This document shows positions 7,708 to 16,104 of a stretch of DNA of 29,393 nt, one piece after another. The translations under genes and the position numbers were made by a program. Numbering within the stretch: position 1 is the first letter of the stretch; each line of letters begins with the position of its first letter. Below the pieces are notes generated by a model. The model saw only the letters and a program-made list of their open reading frames with translations, was not told the origin of the DNA and searched no databases. Source of the stretch: BOG-933 sp037132135 (GTDB lineage: Bacteria > Pseudomonadota > Alphaproteobacteria > Azospirillales > Azospirillaceae); the NCBI GenBank assembly GCA_037132135.1, contig JBAXPR010000037.1, positions 1 through 29,393 of the forward strand. The letters run 5' to 3'.

Positions 7708-9681
7708 GTGCTTCCCGAACTCGGTCATTACGCGCTGATCCTGGCGCTCGGCGTCGCGCTGGTTCAGGCCACCCTGCCGCTGCTCGGCGCCGCCCGCGGC
7801 GATGACGGCTGGATGGCTGTTGCCGGCCCGGCCGCGCTGGCGCAGCTGGGGCTGATCGGCCTCGCCTTCGCGGCGCTGATGCACGCCTACATCGTCTCGG
7901 ACTTCTCGGTGCTCAACGTCGCCCAGAACAGCCATTCGACCAAACCCCTGATCTACAAGATCAGCGGGGTCTGGGGCAATCATGAGGGCTCGATGCTGCT
8001 GTGGGTGACGATTCTCGCCCTGTTCGGTGCCGCCGTCGCCGCCTTCGGCCGGTCGCTGCCGCCGGCGCTGAAGGCCCGGGTGCTGGCGGTGCAGGCGATG
8101 ACCGGCGCCGGCTTTCTGCTCTTCATCCTGGCCACCTCCGACCCGTTCCAACGCCTGGATCCGGCGCCGCTCAACGGCAACGATCTCAATCCGATGCTCC
8201 AGGACCCCGGGTTGGCCTTCCACCCGCCCTTCCTCTATCTCGGCTATGTCGGCTTCTCGATGGCCTTTTCCTTCGCCGTCGCCGCCCTGATCGAAGGCCG
8301 GGTCGACCCGGCCTGGGCGCGCTGGGTCCGGCCCTGGACCCTGGCCGCCTGGGCGGCGCTGACCGCCGGCATCACCCTGGGCTCGTGGTGGGCCTATTAT
8401 ACCCTCGGCTGGGGCGGCTGGTGGTTCTGGGATCCGGTCGAGAACGCCTCGCTGATGCCCTGGCTCGCCGGCACCGCCCTGCTGCATTCCTCGATCGTGG
8501 TCGAAAAGCGCGACGCCCTCAAGAGCTGGACCATCCTGCTCGCCATCCTGACCTTCAGCCTCTCCTTGATGGGCACCTTCCTGGTCCGCTCGGGAATCCT
8601 GAGTTCGGTCCATGCCTTCGCCGTCGACCCGGCGCGCGGCGTCTTCATCCTCGGACTGCTGTCGGTGGCCATCGGCGGCTCGCTGCTGCTCTATGCCGTC
8701 CGGGCGCCGGCGCTGAAGGCCGGCGGCCTGTTCGCCCCGGTCAGCCGCGAGGGCGCGCTGGTGCTCAACAACCTGCTGCTGGCCTCCGCCACCGCGACGG
8801 TGCTGATCGGCACCCTCTATCCGCTGTTCCTCGATGTCCTCGGCGCCGGCAAGGTTTCGGTCGGCGCCCCCTTCTTCAACGCCACCTTCGTTCCGCTGAT
8901 GTGTCCGCTGGTCGCGGCGATGGTGGTCGGGCCGCTGCTGCCCTGGAAGCGCGCCGACCTCGGCGGGGCGCTGGCCCGGCTGGGGTTTGCCGCCGGCCTG
9001 TCGGCACTGATCGTGGTCTTTGCCTGGTGGCTGCGGGACGGCTCGTCGGCGCTGGCCCTGATCGGCATCGGCCTTGCCGCCTGGGCCTTCTTCGGCGCCC
9101 TGGCCGAGTGGGCCGGGCGGATCGGCCTGTTCCGGCTGCCGCCGGCCGAAAGCCTCGCCCGCGCCCGCGCCCTGCCCCGCGGCGCCTGGGGCATGACCCT
9201 GGCCCATGCCGGCCTCGGCCTCGCCATCGCCGGAATGGTCGGCGCCGGGGCCTGGGTCGATGAGCGCATTCTGCTGGCCCGTCCCGGCGACGTCGTGCCG
9301 CTGGCCGGCTATGCGCTGACCTTCGACGGCGTCGAGCCCGCCACCGGCCCCAATTATACCGCCCGGCGCGGGCACTTCACGGTCAGCCGCGACGGCCGCG
9401 TTCTCGGTATTCTGGAGCCCGAACAGCGCCATTACACCGTCACCGGCATGGACCTGACCCACGCCGCGATCCGCACCTCGGCTACCAGCGACCTCTATCT
9501 CGCCCTCGGCGACGGCGACGGCAGCGGCGCCTGGACGCTGCGCCTCTATCATCACCCCCTGGTGCCCTGGCTGTGGCTGGGCGGGCTGCTGATGGTCGCG
9601 GGCGGCCTCGTCAGCCTCAGCGACCGCCGCCTGCGCATCGGCGCGCCGAGCGCGCGGAAGAAGGCCGCCGCTCGGGCCTGA
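7708..9681 (+). CDS. ccmF: Cytochrome c heme lyase subunit CcmF
   Basis: CcmF is the large inner-membrane protein of the heme lyase that receives heme from CcmE and attaches it to apocytochrome c. The 657-residue protein is almost entirely membrane helices and has the conserved start ELGHYALILALG, the WGNHEGSMLLW motif and the tryptophan-rich WWD heme-handling segment (GWGGWWFWDPVENASLMPW), followed by HSSIV and GTFLVRSG motifs. It starts at a GTG (7708), with GAGG about 11 bases upstream. The length is normal for the family. It lies 89 bp after ccmE on the same strand. Confidence 0.97.
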   Translation: MLPELGHYALILALGVALVQATLPLLGAARGDDGWMAVAGPAALAQLGLIGLAFAALMHAYIVSDFSVLNVAQNSHSTKPLIYKISGVWGNHEGSMLLWVTILALFGAAVAAFGRSLPPALKARVLAVQAMTGAGFLLFILATSDPFQRLDPAPLNGNDLNPMLQDPGLAFHPPFLYLGYVGFSMAFSFAVAALIEGRVDPAWARWVRPWTLAAWAALTAGITLGSWWAYYTLGWGGWWFWDPVENASLMPWLAGTALLHSSIVVEKRDALKSWTILLAILTFSLSLMGTFLVRSGILSSVHAFAVDPARGVFILGLLSVAIGGSLLLYAVRAPALKAGGLFAPVSREGALVLNNLLLASATATVLIGTLYPLFLDVLGAGKVSVGAPFFNATFVPLMCPLVAAMVVGPLLPWKRADLGGALARLGFAAGLSALIVVFAWWLRDGSSALALIGIGLAAWAFFGALAEWAGRIGLFRLPPAESLARARALPRGAWGMTLAHAGLGLAIAGMVGAGAWVDERILLARPGDVVPLAGYALTFDGVEPATGPNYTARRGHFTVSRDGRVLGILEPEQRHYTVTGMDLTHAAIRTSATSDLYLALGDGDGSGAWTLRLYHHPLVPWLWLGGLLMVAGGLVSLSDRRLRIGAPSARKKAAARA

Positions 9682-9807
9682 AGACCATTGCGGGTCAGGG
9701 AAAAGCCGCTATCCTCTTGAGCCCGGCCGGGGGAGCGTCAGCGCGCCGCCCGGTTCCCTGTCCCGGCTCTCTTCCCGCCCCTGCCCCTCCCGACAAGACT
9801 CGAAGCC

Positions 9808-10350
9808 ATGACCCCGCGCACGCTGCTTTATCTCCTGCCCCTGCTGGCCTTCCTTGCCCTGGTGGTGTGGTTTGCCGCCGGCCTCGGCCGCGATCCGCAT
9901 CTGGTGCCCTCGGCGCTGATCGACAAGCCGGTGCCGGCCTTCACGCTGCCGCCGCTGCCCGGTTTCGACCACGGCCTGAGCACCGCCGACCTCGCCACCG
10001 GCGAGCCGCAGCTTCTCAACGTCTTCGCCTCCTGGTGCGTGCCCTGCCGGGCCGAACAGCCGGTGCTGATGCGGCTGGCCAGGGACCAGGGGGTGGCGAT
10101 GCGCGGTCTCGACTATCGCGACAAGCCCGAGGACGCCGTCGCCTGGCTGGCCACCGCCGGTAACCCCTTTCGCAGCATCGGCGCCGACACCGACAACCGG
10201 GTGGCGATCGATTTCGGGGTCTACGGCGCCCCCGAGAGCTTCATCATCGACGGCCAGGGCCGCATCCGCTATAAGCATGTCGGGCCGCTGACCCCCGAGG
10301 ACGTCCGGCAGACCATCCTGCCGCTGCTGGCGTCGCTGAAGGGGCGCTGA
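9808..10350 (+). CDS. ccmG: Periplasmic thiol:disulfide reductase CcmG/DsbE
   Basis: A membrane-tethered thioredoxin-like protein that keeps the apocytochrome c CXXCH cysteines reduced before heme attachment. The 180-residue protein has an N-terminal anchor at about residues 5-25, then a thioredoxin fold with the redox motif WCVPC (Cys77 and Cys80) and the cis-proline region GAPESFIIDG typical of CcmG. The start is the ATG at 9808; a 126-bp gap separates it from ccmF, with no recognisable gene in between. It is followed 25 bp later by crcB rather than directly by ccmH. Confidence 0.96.
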   Translation: MTPRTLLYLLPLLAFLALVVWFAAGLGRDPHLVPSALIDKPVPAFTLPPLPGFDHGLSTADLATGEPQLLNVFASWCVPCRAEQPVLMRLARDQGVAMRGLDYRDKPEDAVAWLATAGNPFRSIGADTDNRVAIDFGVYGAPESFIIDGQGRIRYKHVGPLTPEDVRQTILPLLASLKGR

Positions 10351-10375
10351 GGGCCGTTTCCGGGGCGGAAAGAGC

Positions 10376-10774
10376 ATGGTCGATTATTTCCTCGTGGCGA
10401 TCGGCGGCGCGCTGGGCAGCATGGGCCGGCATTGGCTGTCGGTGACCTTCCATGAATTTGACATCGAGCTGTTTCCGTTCGAGATCATGCCCGCCCATTT
10501 CCCCTGGCCGACCCTGATCATCAACATCGGCGGTTCGCTGCTGATCGGCTTTGTGGCCAACCTGCCGATGGAGTATGTCAGCCGCGATGCCCGCCTCTTC
10601 CTGATGGTCGGCGTCTGCGGGGGCTACACCACCTTTTCCTCGTTCAGCCTGCAGCTGCTCGACCTCTTCATGGAGGGCGACCTTGCGCTTGGGCTGCTCT
10701 ATGTCTTCTTCTCGGTGGTGATCGGCCTCTTTGCCGTCGCTCTCGGTTATCTCATCGCGGGGCTGCTCTATTGA
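10376..10774 (+). CDS. crcB: Fluoride channel CrcB/Fluc
   Basis: A 132-residue, four-helix member of the Fluc fluoride-channel family, which works as a dual-topology dimer to export toxic fluoride. It shows the family landmarks GGALGSMGR near the N terminus, the conserved Asn50 in NIGGSLLIGF, and the signature CGGYTTFSSFS (81-91) that contributes pore Phe/Ser/Thr residues. The loop between helices 1 and 2 (about 22-43) is long and acidic/aromatic. The position is odd: it sits between ccmG and ccmH, and its TGA overlaps the ccmH start by 4 bp. A fluoride riboswitch would be the expected regulator, but the 25-bp upstream gap is too short for one, so expression is presumably tied to the ccm transcript. 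Confidence 0.93.
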   Translation: MVDYFLVAIGGALGSMGRHWLSVTFHEFDIELFPFEIMPAHFPWPTLIINIGGSLLIGFVANLPMEYVSRDARLFLMVGVCGGYTTFSSFSLQLLDLFMEGDLALGLLYVFFSVVIGLFAVALGYLIAGLLY

Positions 10775-11256
10775 CCGTCCGTCCGTCGTTCCCGGCCCTG
10801 ATGCTGTTCGTAACCCTGGCCGGCTGGGCGCCGCCGGCCGGCGCCGTGCTGCCCGGCGAGATGCTGGCCGATCCGGCCCTCGAAGCCCGCGCCCGCGAAC
10901 TCAGCCAGGAGTTGCGCTGCCTCGTCTGCCAGAACCAGTCGATCGACGACAGCAATGCGCCGCTGGCCCGCGATCTGCGCCTCCTGGTGCGCGAGCGCCT
11001 CAAGACCGGCGACAGCGACCAGGCGGTGCTGGACTACGTCACCGCCCGCTACGGCGATTTTGCCCGCCTGAAGCCGCCGTTCCAGCCCAACACCTGGCTG
11101 CTCTGGCTGGCGCCGCTGGCGATGGTGATTGCCGCCGCCGCCGCGGTCGCCTGGCGTCTGGCCGGCCGGGGCCGCCGAACCACCGACACCGCCCAACAGC
11201 CGCTCAGCGCCGAGGAGCGGGCGCGGCTCGATACCGTGCTCGGGCGCGAGGGATGA
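10771..11256 (+). CDS. ccmH: Cytochrome c maturation protein CcmH
   Basis: CcmH is a membrane-anchored periplasmic thiol oxidoreductase of the heme lyase. This 161-residue protein has an N-terminal signal/anchor, the redox motif LRCLVCQNQ (Cys50 and Cys53), and a C-terminal membrane helix at about 110-128, matching the short CcmH (CycL/NrfF) form. The chosen start is a TTG at 10771, overlapping the crcB stop in TTGA; an ATG at 10801 would shorten the signal segment. Translational coupling to crcB is likely because no good ribosome site precedes either start. Followed 4 bp later by ccmI. Confidence 0.93.
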   Translation: MTVRPSFPALMLFVTLAGWAPPAGAVLPGEMLADPALEARARELSQELRCLVCQNQSIDDSNAPLARDLRLLVRERLKTGDSDQAVLDYVTARYGDFARLKPPFQPNTWLLWLAPLAMVIAAAAAVAWRLAGRGRRTTDTAQQPLSAEERARLDTVLGREG

Positions 11257-11260
11257 CCTG

Positions 11261-12613
11261 ATGACCCTGTTCTGGATTCTGGCCGCCGCGCTGACGGCGG
11301 CGGTGGTCGCGACCCTGGTCCGGCCCGTGCTGCGACCGGGCGCCCCGCCCCCGACCCGCGCGGCCTGGAACCTCGAGGTCTACCGCGATCAGCTGGCCGA
11401 GATCGGGCGCGATCTTGGGCGCGGCGTGATCGAAGCGGCCCAGGCCGAGGCGGCACGGACCGAGATCAGCCGCCGCATTCTGGCCGCCGACAGCGCGCCG
11501 GCACGGCCGCCGCGGCCGGCGCGGCCGAACCGGATCACGGTGCTGGTGCTGATCGCGGGCATGCCGCTGGCGGCGCTGACGCTTTACCTCACTCTTGGCC
11601 ACCCCGGCCTGCCCGCCCGGCCCTTCGCCGAGCGCGCCGCCGAGGCGGCCCGGCCGGAGGCGGTGCCCCAGACCGTGCTCGATGCCGTATCCCACCTCGC
11701 CGAACGCCTGAAGGCGGAGCCGAACAACCTCGAGGGCTGGACCCTGCTCGCCCAGTCCTACGGCAAGCTGGAGCGGCTGCCCGAGGCGGTCGAGGCGTGG
11801 CGCCGCGCCGCCGCCCTCGCCCCCGACGACCCGGACCTCAGCGGCGCCCTCGCCGAGGCGCTGACCCGCGCCAACCAGGGGCTGGTGCCCGATGAGGCGC
11901 GCCGGCTGTTCGAGGCCGTGCTTATCAGGAGCGCGCACGAGCCGCGCGCCAGCCACTATCTGGCCCTGGCCCGGTTCCAGGCCGGCGACGACCAGGGCGC
12001 CCTTGAGGGCTGGGCCGGGCTGGTCGCCGCCAGCCCCGAGGACGCGCCCTGGCTGCCGCTGGTGCGTCAGCGCATCGCCGAGGTCGCCGGCCGGCTGAAG
12101 CTCGACGCCGCCAGCGTCACTCCGAAGGCGCTGCCGCCCCGCGGCCCCGGTCCCGGGGCCGCCGCCGACCGCGGTCCGGCGATCGCCGCCATGGTCGAGG
12201 GACTGCGGGTCAAGCTGGAGGCCGATCCCGCCGACATCGAGGGCTGGCTGCGCCTGATCCGCGCCTATGAGGTGCTGGGCGATGGCGCAAAACGGCTGGA
12301 GGCAGCGCGCCATGCCCGCGCCGCAGCGCCACGCCGGCCCGAGGTTCTGGTCGCGCTAGCCGAGGCGGTGATCGCCGCCGCGCCCGCCGCCGGCCCGGCC
12401 AACCGTCTGCCCGCCGAGGCCGAAGCGGCGCTGCGCGAGGCGCTGGCCATTGCCCCGGCCACCCCGGCCGCCCTCTGGTATCTTGGCCTCGACGCCGCCC
12501 AGGCCGGCAAGGCGCCGGAGGCGCGGCCGCTGCTGGAAACACTGCTGCGGCAGCTCGACCCGGCCGGCCCCGACTATACGGCGGTCAAGGCCCGGCTCGA
12601 CAGTCTGAAGTAG
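11261..12613 (+). CDS. ccmI: Cytochrome c maturation protein CcmI (TPR)
   Basis: CcmI chaperones apocytochrome c to the heme lyase. The 450-residue protein has a first membrane helix at residues 1-20, a cytoplasmic loop with the family motif YRDQLAEIGRDLGRG, a second helix at about 90-110, and a periplasmic part made of TPR repeats (EPNNLEGWTLLAQSYGKL is a clear example, with another after residue 310). The ATG at 11261 was chosen because it directly follows the ccmH stop and starts the first membrane helix. It closes the ccm run and converges with a minus-strand gene only 7 bp away. Confidence 0.93.
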   Translation: MTLFWILAAALTAAVVATLVRPVLRPGAPPPTRAAWNLEVYRDQLAEIGRDLGRGVIEAAQAEAARTEISRRILAADSAPARPPRPARPNRITVLVLIAGMPLAALTLYLTLGHPGLPARPFAERAAEAARPEAVPQTVLDAVSHLAERLKAEPNNLEGWTLLAQSYGKLERLPEAVEAWRRAAALAPDDPDLSGALAEALTRANQGLVPDEARRLFEAVLIRSAHEPRASHYLALARFQAGDDQGALEGWAGLVAASPEDAPWLPLVRQRIAEVAGRLKLDAASVTPKALPPRGPGPGAAADRGPAIAAMVEGLRVKLEADPADIEGWLRLIRAYEVLGDGAKRLEAARHARAAAPRRPEVLVALAEAVIAAAPAAGPANRLPAEAEAALREALAIAPATPAALWYLGLDAAQAGKAPEARPLLETLLRQLDPAGPDYTAVKARLDSLK

Positions 12614-12620
12614 GCCGCCG

Positions 12621-13217
12621 TCAGTCGGGGCTGCGCTCGGTGAGCCGGCGTGCCCAGACGATGCGCTTGTGGATACCGAGGCGGGCCGCGATGGTGGCGT
12701 CGTCGACCCCGGCCGCGAGCAGGCGCTGCAATTCCTCCTCGCCGGCACCGGTCAGGCGCTTGCGCGAGCCGATGCCGCGGGTGAACGGCCCCTGGGGAAT
12801 GGTGGGTTCGGCCAGCGCCGCCGCCGCCTCGGGCGAGGGCGGCGGGGCCTGCGGGGCGGCGAGGCGGCCGCCGCCGCTCTCGAAGCCATCGAGTCGCTGC
12901 TTCAGCGTCGCCGCCTGACGCTCAAAGCCGTCGACCCGGGCCAGGGTGGCGTCGTTGCGGGTGTCGAGCACGTCGAGCCGCCGCTCCAGCACCGCGATAT
13001 GGGCCTCGATGTCGTCGAAGCGGCCGGCTTTCAGGTCCTTGGCCGCGTCGTCGCGCCCGCTGCCGCTCAGGGCCTGGGTCAGGGCCGCCGCCGTCCACTC
13101 GCCGAGCGTCTGGCGCGCCGCCTTGGCCGCCGCCGAAACCGCGGTCTGCAGCTCGGGTGGAATGCCGCGCACCGTCCAGATTTTCGATCCGCCTGTCACG
13201 CGCCTGCCCCCCGTCAT
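12621..13217 (-). CDS. Putative DNA-binding coiled-coil protein
   Basis: A 198-residue protein I do not recognise as a named family. Three parts can be seen. Residues 12-50 (IWTVRGIPPELQ, then two helices) look like a ribbon-helix-helix fold of the Arc/CopG kind. Residues about 65-112 form a heptad-rich coiled coil. After a Pro/Ala linker, residues 155-193 (EEELQRLLAAGVDDATIAARLGI and on) look like a helix-turn-helix of resolvase/sigma-4 type. The ATG at 13217 gives this length; a GTG at 13199 is an alternative. It is convergent with ccmI and transcribed from its own promoter. A role in DNA binding or chromosome organisation is inference only. Confidence 0.65.
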   Translation of the reverse strand: MTGGRRVTGGSKIWTVRGIPPELQTAVSAAAKAARQTLGEWTAAALTQALSGSGRDDAAKDLKAGRFDDIEAHIAVLERRLDVLDTRNDATLARVDGFERQAATLKQRLDGFESGGGRLAAPQAPPPSPEAAAALAEPTIPQGPFTRGIGSRKRLTGAGEEELQRLLAAGVDDATIAARLGIHKRIVWARRLTERSPD

Positions 13218-13548
13218 ACCCGCCCGGCGCCGGCGCCGCCTCACGCGCGCCTCCTGATGCCGGGACTCCAACCTCTCTCTTAACGTATGTCCGTAAGGCC
13301 GTCAAATCAACGAAACAAAGTTTATCCGGAATCCCGGCCGGGGCGGCAAGTATGTCACAGGTATGTCTCGATTCGCCGGCGGGACCGCGAAAATTCAGCT
13401 TTTGCCCGCCGGGGAATTTTGTTAGGGTCCCCTGCCCCACATTCGGGCCGGACAGAACAAAGCTCCGGCATCGCGATGCCTCTCCAAACAATCCGGACAG
13501 CGATCGGAAAGCCGGGAGACGGCCGGGAGAAATTCAGGAGGAAAACAG
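13218..13548. other. Divergent intergenic region with likely promoters
   Basis: No gene is visible between the DNA-binding-like protein (minus) and the MaoC gene (plus). The stretch is less GC-rich than its neighbours around 13290-13430, as expected for promoters. The plus-strand candidate at 13401-13428 is listed separately. Confidence 0.4.
13401..13428 (+). promoter_or_regulatory. Candidate promoter of maoC-ribF unit
   Basis: TTTGCC at 13401-13406 and TAGGGT at 13423-13428 are separated by 16 bp and could serve as -35 and -10. The leader to the MaoC start would be about 115 bases. The match is moderate. Confidence 0.3.
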
Positions 13549-13998
13549 ATGGACGACGCCAAGCAAATTCTTGCGGACCTTAATGGTTACTACTTGGAAG
13601 ACCTCACGGTCGGCATGTCGGCGGTCTATGCCAAGACCATCACCGATACCGATATCGTGATGTTCGCCGGGATTTCGGGCGACACCAATCCGGTCCACCT
13701 CAACCATGATTACGCCTCGGCGACCATGTTCAAGACCCGGATCGCCCATGGCATGCTGTCGGCCGGCTTCATCTCCACCGTGCTCGGCACCAAGCTGCCC
13801 GGGCCGGGCTGCATCTACATCTCCCAGACCCTCAAGTTCAAAGCGCCGGTGCGAGTCGGCGATACCGTGGTCGCCCGCGCCACCATTACCGACATCGTTC
13901 CGGACAAGAAGCGGGTGACCCTCAAGACCGTATGCTCGGTCGGCGAGACCGTGGTCATCGATGGCGAAGCCACCGTGATGGTCCCGGTCCGCGGCTGA
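13549..13998 (+). CDS. MaoC-type (R)-specific enoyl-CoA hydratase
   Basis: A single hot-dog-fold protein of 149 residues that should hydrate trans-2-enoyl-CoA to (R)-3-hydroxyacyl-CoA, as PhaJ does when feeding polyhydroxyalkanoate synthesis. The hydratase signature is present as GDTNPVHLN with catalytic Asp45 and His50, followed by the FKTRIAHGMLSAG segment and the YISQTLKFKAPVRVGDTV strand typical of PhaJ/MaoC. AGGAGG 7 bases before the ATG is a strong ribosome site. ribF starts 27 bp after its stop on the same strand. No PHA synthase gene is in the window, so PHA involvement is an inference. Confidence 0.9.
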   Translation: MDDAKQILADLNGYYLEDLTVGMSAVYAKTITDTDIVMFAGISGDTNPVHLNHDYASATMFKTRIAHGMLSAGFISTVLGTKLPGPGCIYISQTLKFKAPVRVGDTVVARATITDIVPDKKRVTLKTVCSVGETVVIDGEATVMVPVRG

Positions 13999-14024
13999 AC
14001 CGCCGCCGCCGCGGACGCGCGCCG

Positions 14025-14963
14025 ATGCGCATCTTCCGGAGCTACCTACAACTCCCCGCGGTGGCGCGGGGAGCGGTGGTGGTGCTGGGCAATTTCGACG
14101 GCCTGCACCGCGGCCACCAGGGCGTGATCGGCCGCGGCCGGGCGATCGCTGAGGAAACCGGGCTCTCGCTGGCGGTGCTGACCTTCGAGCCGCATCCGCG
14201 CAGCGTCTTCCGTCCCGACGGGCCGCCCTTTCGCCTGACGCCGTTCCGGATCAAGGAGCGCCAGTTGGAGGCGCTCGGGGTTGACAGTCTGGTCGTCGCT
14301 CATTTCGACGAGGCGTTCCTGCACCGGGACGCCGAAAACTTCGTGACCGAGGTGCTGGTCGGCGGGTTGGCCGCCCGCCACATCGTTGCCGGTGCCGACT
14401 TTCATTTCGGCCACCGCCGCGGCGGCTCGATGGAGGTGCTGGAGCGCATGGGCCGCAGCCACGGCTTCGCGGTCACCGCCGTGGCGCTGATCCCCGACCA
14501 CACCGGCGCCGCCCTGTCCTCGACCCGCATCCGCACCGCCCTGGTCGAGGGCCGGCCGCGCGACGCCGCCTTTGTGCTCGGCCGGGCCTGGGAGATCGAG
14601 GGCCGGGTCGAGACCGGCGCCCGGCTCGGCCGCACCCTGGGCTTCCCGACCGCCAACCTGCATCTCGGCGAGTATCTGCGCCCCCGGCTCGGCGCCTATG
14701 CCGTGCGAGCCGGGATCGACACCGGTCTGTCAACGGTATGGCACGACGGCGTGGCCAATTTCGGCCGTCGCCCGACCGTGAATGGCGAGGATGAACGGCT
14801 GGAAACCCACCTCTTCGCCTGCGACCAGGACCTTTACGGCCGCCACCTTCGGGTGCAGCTGATCGAGTTCCTCCGCCCCGAGCGCCGCTTCGACAGCCTC
14901 GACGCGCTCAAGACCCAGATCGGCGCCGACGTGGTGGCGGCGAAGACGGCACTGGCGGTTTGA
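14025..14963 (+). CDS. ribF: Bifunctional riboflavin kinase/FAD synthetase RibF
   Basis: RibF phosphorylates riboflavin to FMN and adenylates FMN to FAD. The 312-residue protein has the N-terminal nucleotidyltransferase motif GNFDGLHRGH at about 22-31, the SSTRIR motif in the middle, and the C-terminal flavokinase signature GRTLGFPTANL at about 200-213, followed by the VANFGRRPTV segment. The ATG at 14025 was chosen because it begins the family's usual N terminus; reading further upstream would overlap the MaoC gene. It probably shares a transcript with MaoC and ends at the strong terminator at 14980. Confidence 0.96.
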   Translation: MRIFRSYLQLPAVARGAVVVLGNFDGLHRGHQGVIGRGRAIAEETGLSLAVLTFEPHPRSVFRPDGPPFRLTPFRIKERQLEALGVDSLVVAHFDEAFLHRDAENFVTEVLVGGLAARHIVAGADFHFGHRRGGSMEVLERMGRSHGFAVTAVALIPDHTGAALSSTRIRTALVEGRPRDAAFVLGRAWEIEGRVETGARLGRTLGFPTANLHLGEYLRPRLGAYAVRAGIDTGLSTVWHDGVANFGRRPTVNGEDERLETHLFACDQDLYGRHLRVQLIEFLRPERRFDSLDALKTQIGADVVAAKTALAV

Positions 14964-14979
14964 GCCTCGGGCGATAAAA

Positions 14980-15011
14980 AAAAAGCGGGGAACCGAAGCT
15001 CCCCGCTTTTT
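14980..15011. terminator. Bidirectional intrinsic terminator (ribF / ilvC)
   Basis: A 12-bp perfect stem pairs 14980-14991 with 15000-15011 around an 8-base loop, with core GCGGGGA/TCCCCGC flanked by an A-run on the left and a T-run on the right. Because A-run and T-run mirror each other, it can end transcription in both directions, as suits the convergent ribF and ilvC genes. Confidence 0.9.
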
Positions 15012-15034
15012 CCGGACCGATGAAAAGAACCCGG

Positions 15035-16054
15035 TCAGTTCTTGCTCTTGTCGACCAGCCGACGGGCGGCGATCCAGGGCATCATCGCGCGCAGCCGGCC
15101 CCCCACCTCCTCGATCGGGTGCTCGGCGCTGCGGCGCCGGCTGGCCTTGAAGCTGGGCTGGCCGATCTTGTTCTCGAGCATGAAGTCGCGCACGAAGCGG
15201 CCCGACTGGATGTCTTCGAGCACCCGCTTCATCTCCTTCTTGGTCTCGTCGGTGATGATGCGCGGGCCGGTCTTGTAATCGCCGTATTCGGCGGTGTTGG
15301 AAATCGAGTAGCGCATGTTGGCGATGCCGCCCTCATAAATCAGGTCGACGATCAGCTTGACCTCGTGCAGGCACTCGAAATAGGCCATCTCGGGGGCGTA
15401 GCCCGCCTCGACCAGGGTCTCGAAGCCGGCCTGAATCAGGCTGGTCAGGCCGCCGCAGAGCACGACCTGCTCGCCAAAGAGATCGGTCTCACATTCCTCG
15501 CGGAAAGTCGTTTCGATCACGCCGGCCCGGCCGCCGCCAACCGCCGACGCATAGGAGAGCGCGATTTCGAGGGCGTTGCCGCTGGCGTTCTGATGGACCG
15601 CGACCAGACAGGGCACGCCGCCGCCGCGCTGGTATTCGCCGCGCACGGTATGGCCGGGACCCTTCGGCGCAATCATGAAGACGTCGAGATCCGCCCGGGG
15701 CTCGATCAGGCCGAAATGGATGTTGAGACCATGAGCGAAGGCCAGCGCCGCCCCCTGCTTCATGTTGGGCGCAAGGTCGGTCTGATAGAGTTCGGCCTGC
15801 AACTCGTCGGGCACCAGGATCATCAAGAGATCGCTGGTCCGGGCCGCCTCGGCCGGAGTGACGACGGTGAACCCGGCCGCCTCGGCCTTCCTGACGCTGG
15901 CGCTGCCGGCGCGCAAGGCCACCCGTACCTGGGCGACGCCGCTGTCGCGGAGGTTCTGGGCGTGGGCGTGACCCTGGCTGCCATAGCCGACAATGGTCAC
16001 GGTCTTGCCTTTGATCAGGTTAACGTCGGCATCCCGATCGTAATAAACGCGCAT
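15035..16054 (-). CDS. ilvC: Ketol-acid reductoisomerase IlvC
   Basis: IlvC converts acetolactate and acetohydroxybutyrate to the dihydroxy acids of valine, leucine and isoleucine synthesis, using NADPH and Mg2+. The 339-residue protein is a class I (short) enzyme: the Rossmann motif GYGSQGHAHAQNLRDSG near the N terminus, FMIAPKGPGHTVR in the middle, and the C-terminal knotted domain with EECETDLFGEQ metal-binding acids and YSISNTAEYGD. GAGGA lies about 9 bases before the ATG. It is 50 bp downstream of ilvN on the same strand, last gene of the ilv operon before the terminator. Confidence 0.98.
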   Translation of the reverse strand: MRVYYDRDADVNLIKGKTVTIVGYGSQGHAHAQNLRDSGVAQVRVALRAGSASVRKAEAAGFTVVTPAEAARTSDLLMILVPDELQAELYQTDLAPNMKQGAALAFAHGLNIHFGLIEPRADLDVFMIAPKGPGHTVRGEYQRGGGVPCLVAVHQNASGNALEIALSYASAVGGGRAGVIETTFREECETDLFGEQVVLCGGLTSLIQAGFETLVEAGYAPEMAYFECLHEVKLIVDLIYEGGIANMRYSISNTAEYGDYKTGPRIITDETKKEMKRVLEDIQSGRFVRDFMLENKIGQPSFKASRRRSAEHPIEEVGGRLRAMMPWIAARRLVDKSKN

Positions 16055-16104
16055 GGAGTCAATCCTCGAATGAGTCGCGAGTGTGTTCGCTGAGCTGGAA
16101 AAGG

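Noticed and set aside
7657..9555. 632-codon minus-strand frame antisense to ccmF
   Set aside because: The plus strand encodes an unmistakable CcmF; the opposite frame is Gly/Gln/Glu/Arg-rich noise kept open by high GC.
10351..10375. Fluoride riboswitch before crcB
   Set aside because: Only 25 bp separate ccmG from crcB, too short for the known riboswitch fold.
14980..15011. Attachment site or mobile-element end suggested by the long inverted repeat
   Set aside because: The A-run, GC stem and T-run between convergent genes fit a bidirectional intrinsic terminator.
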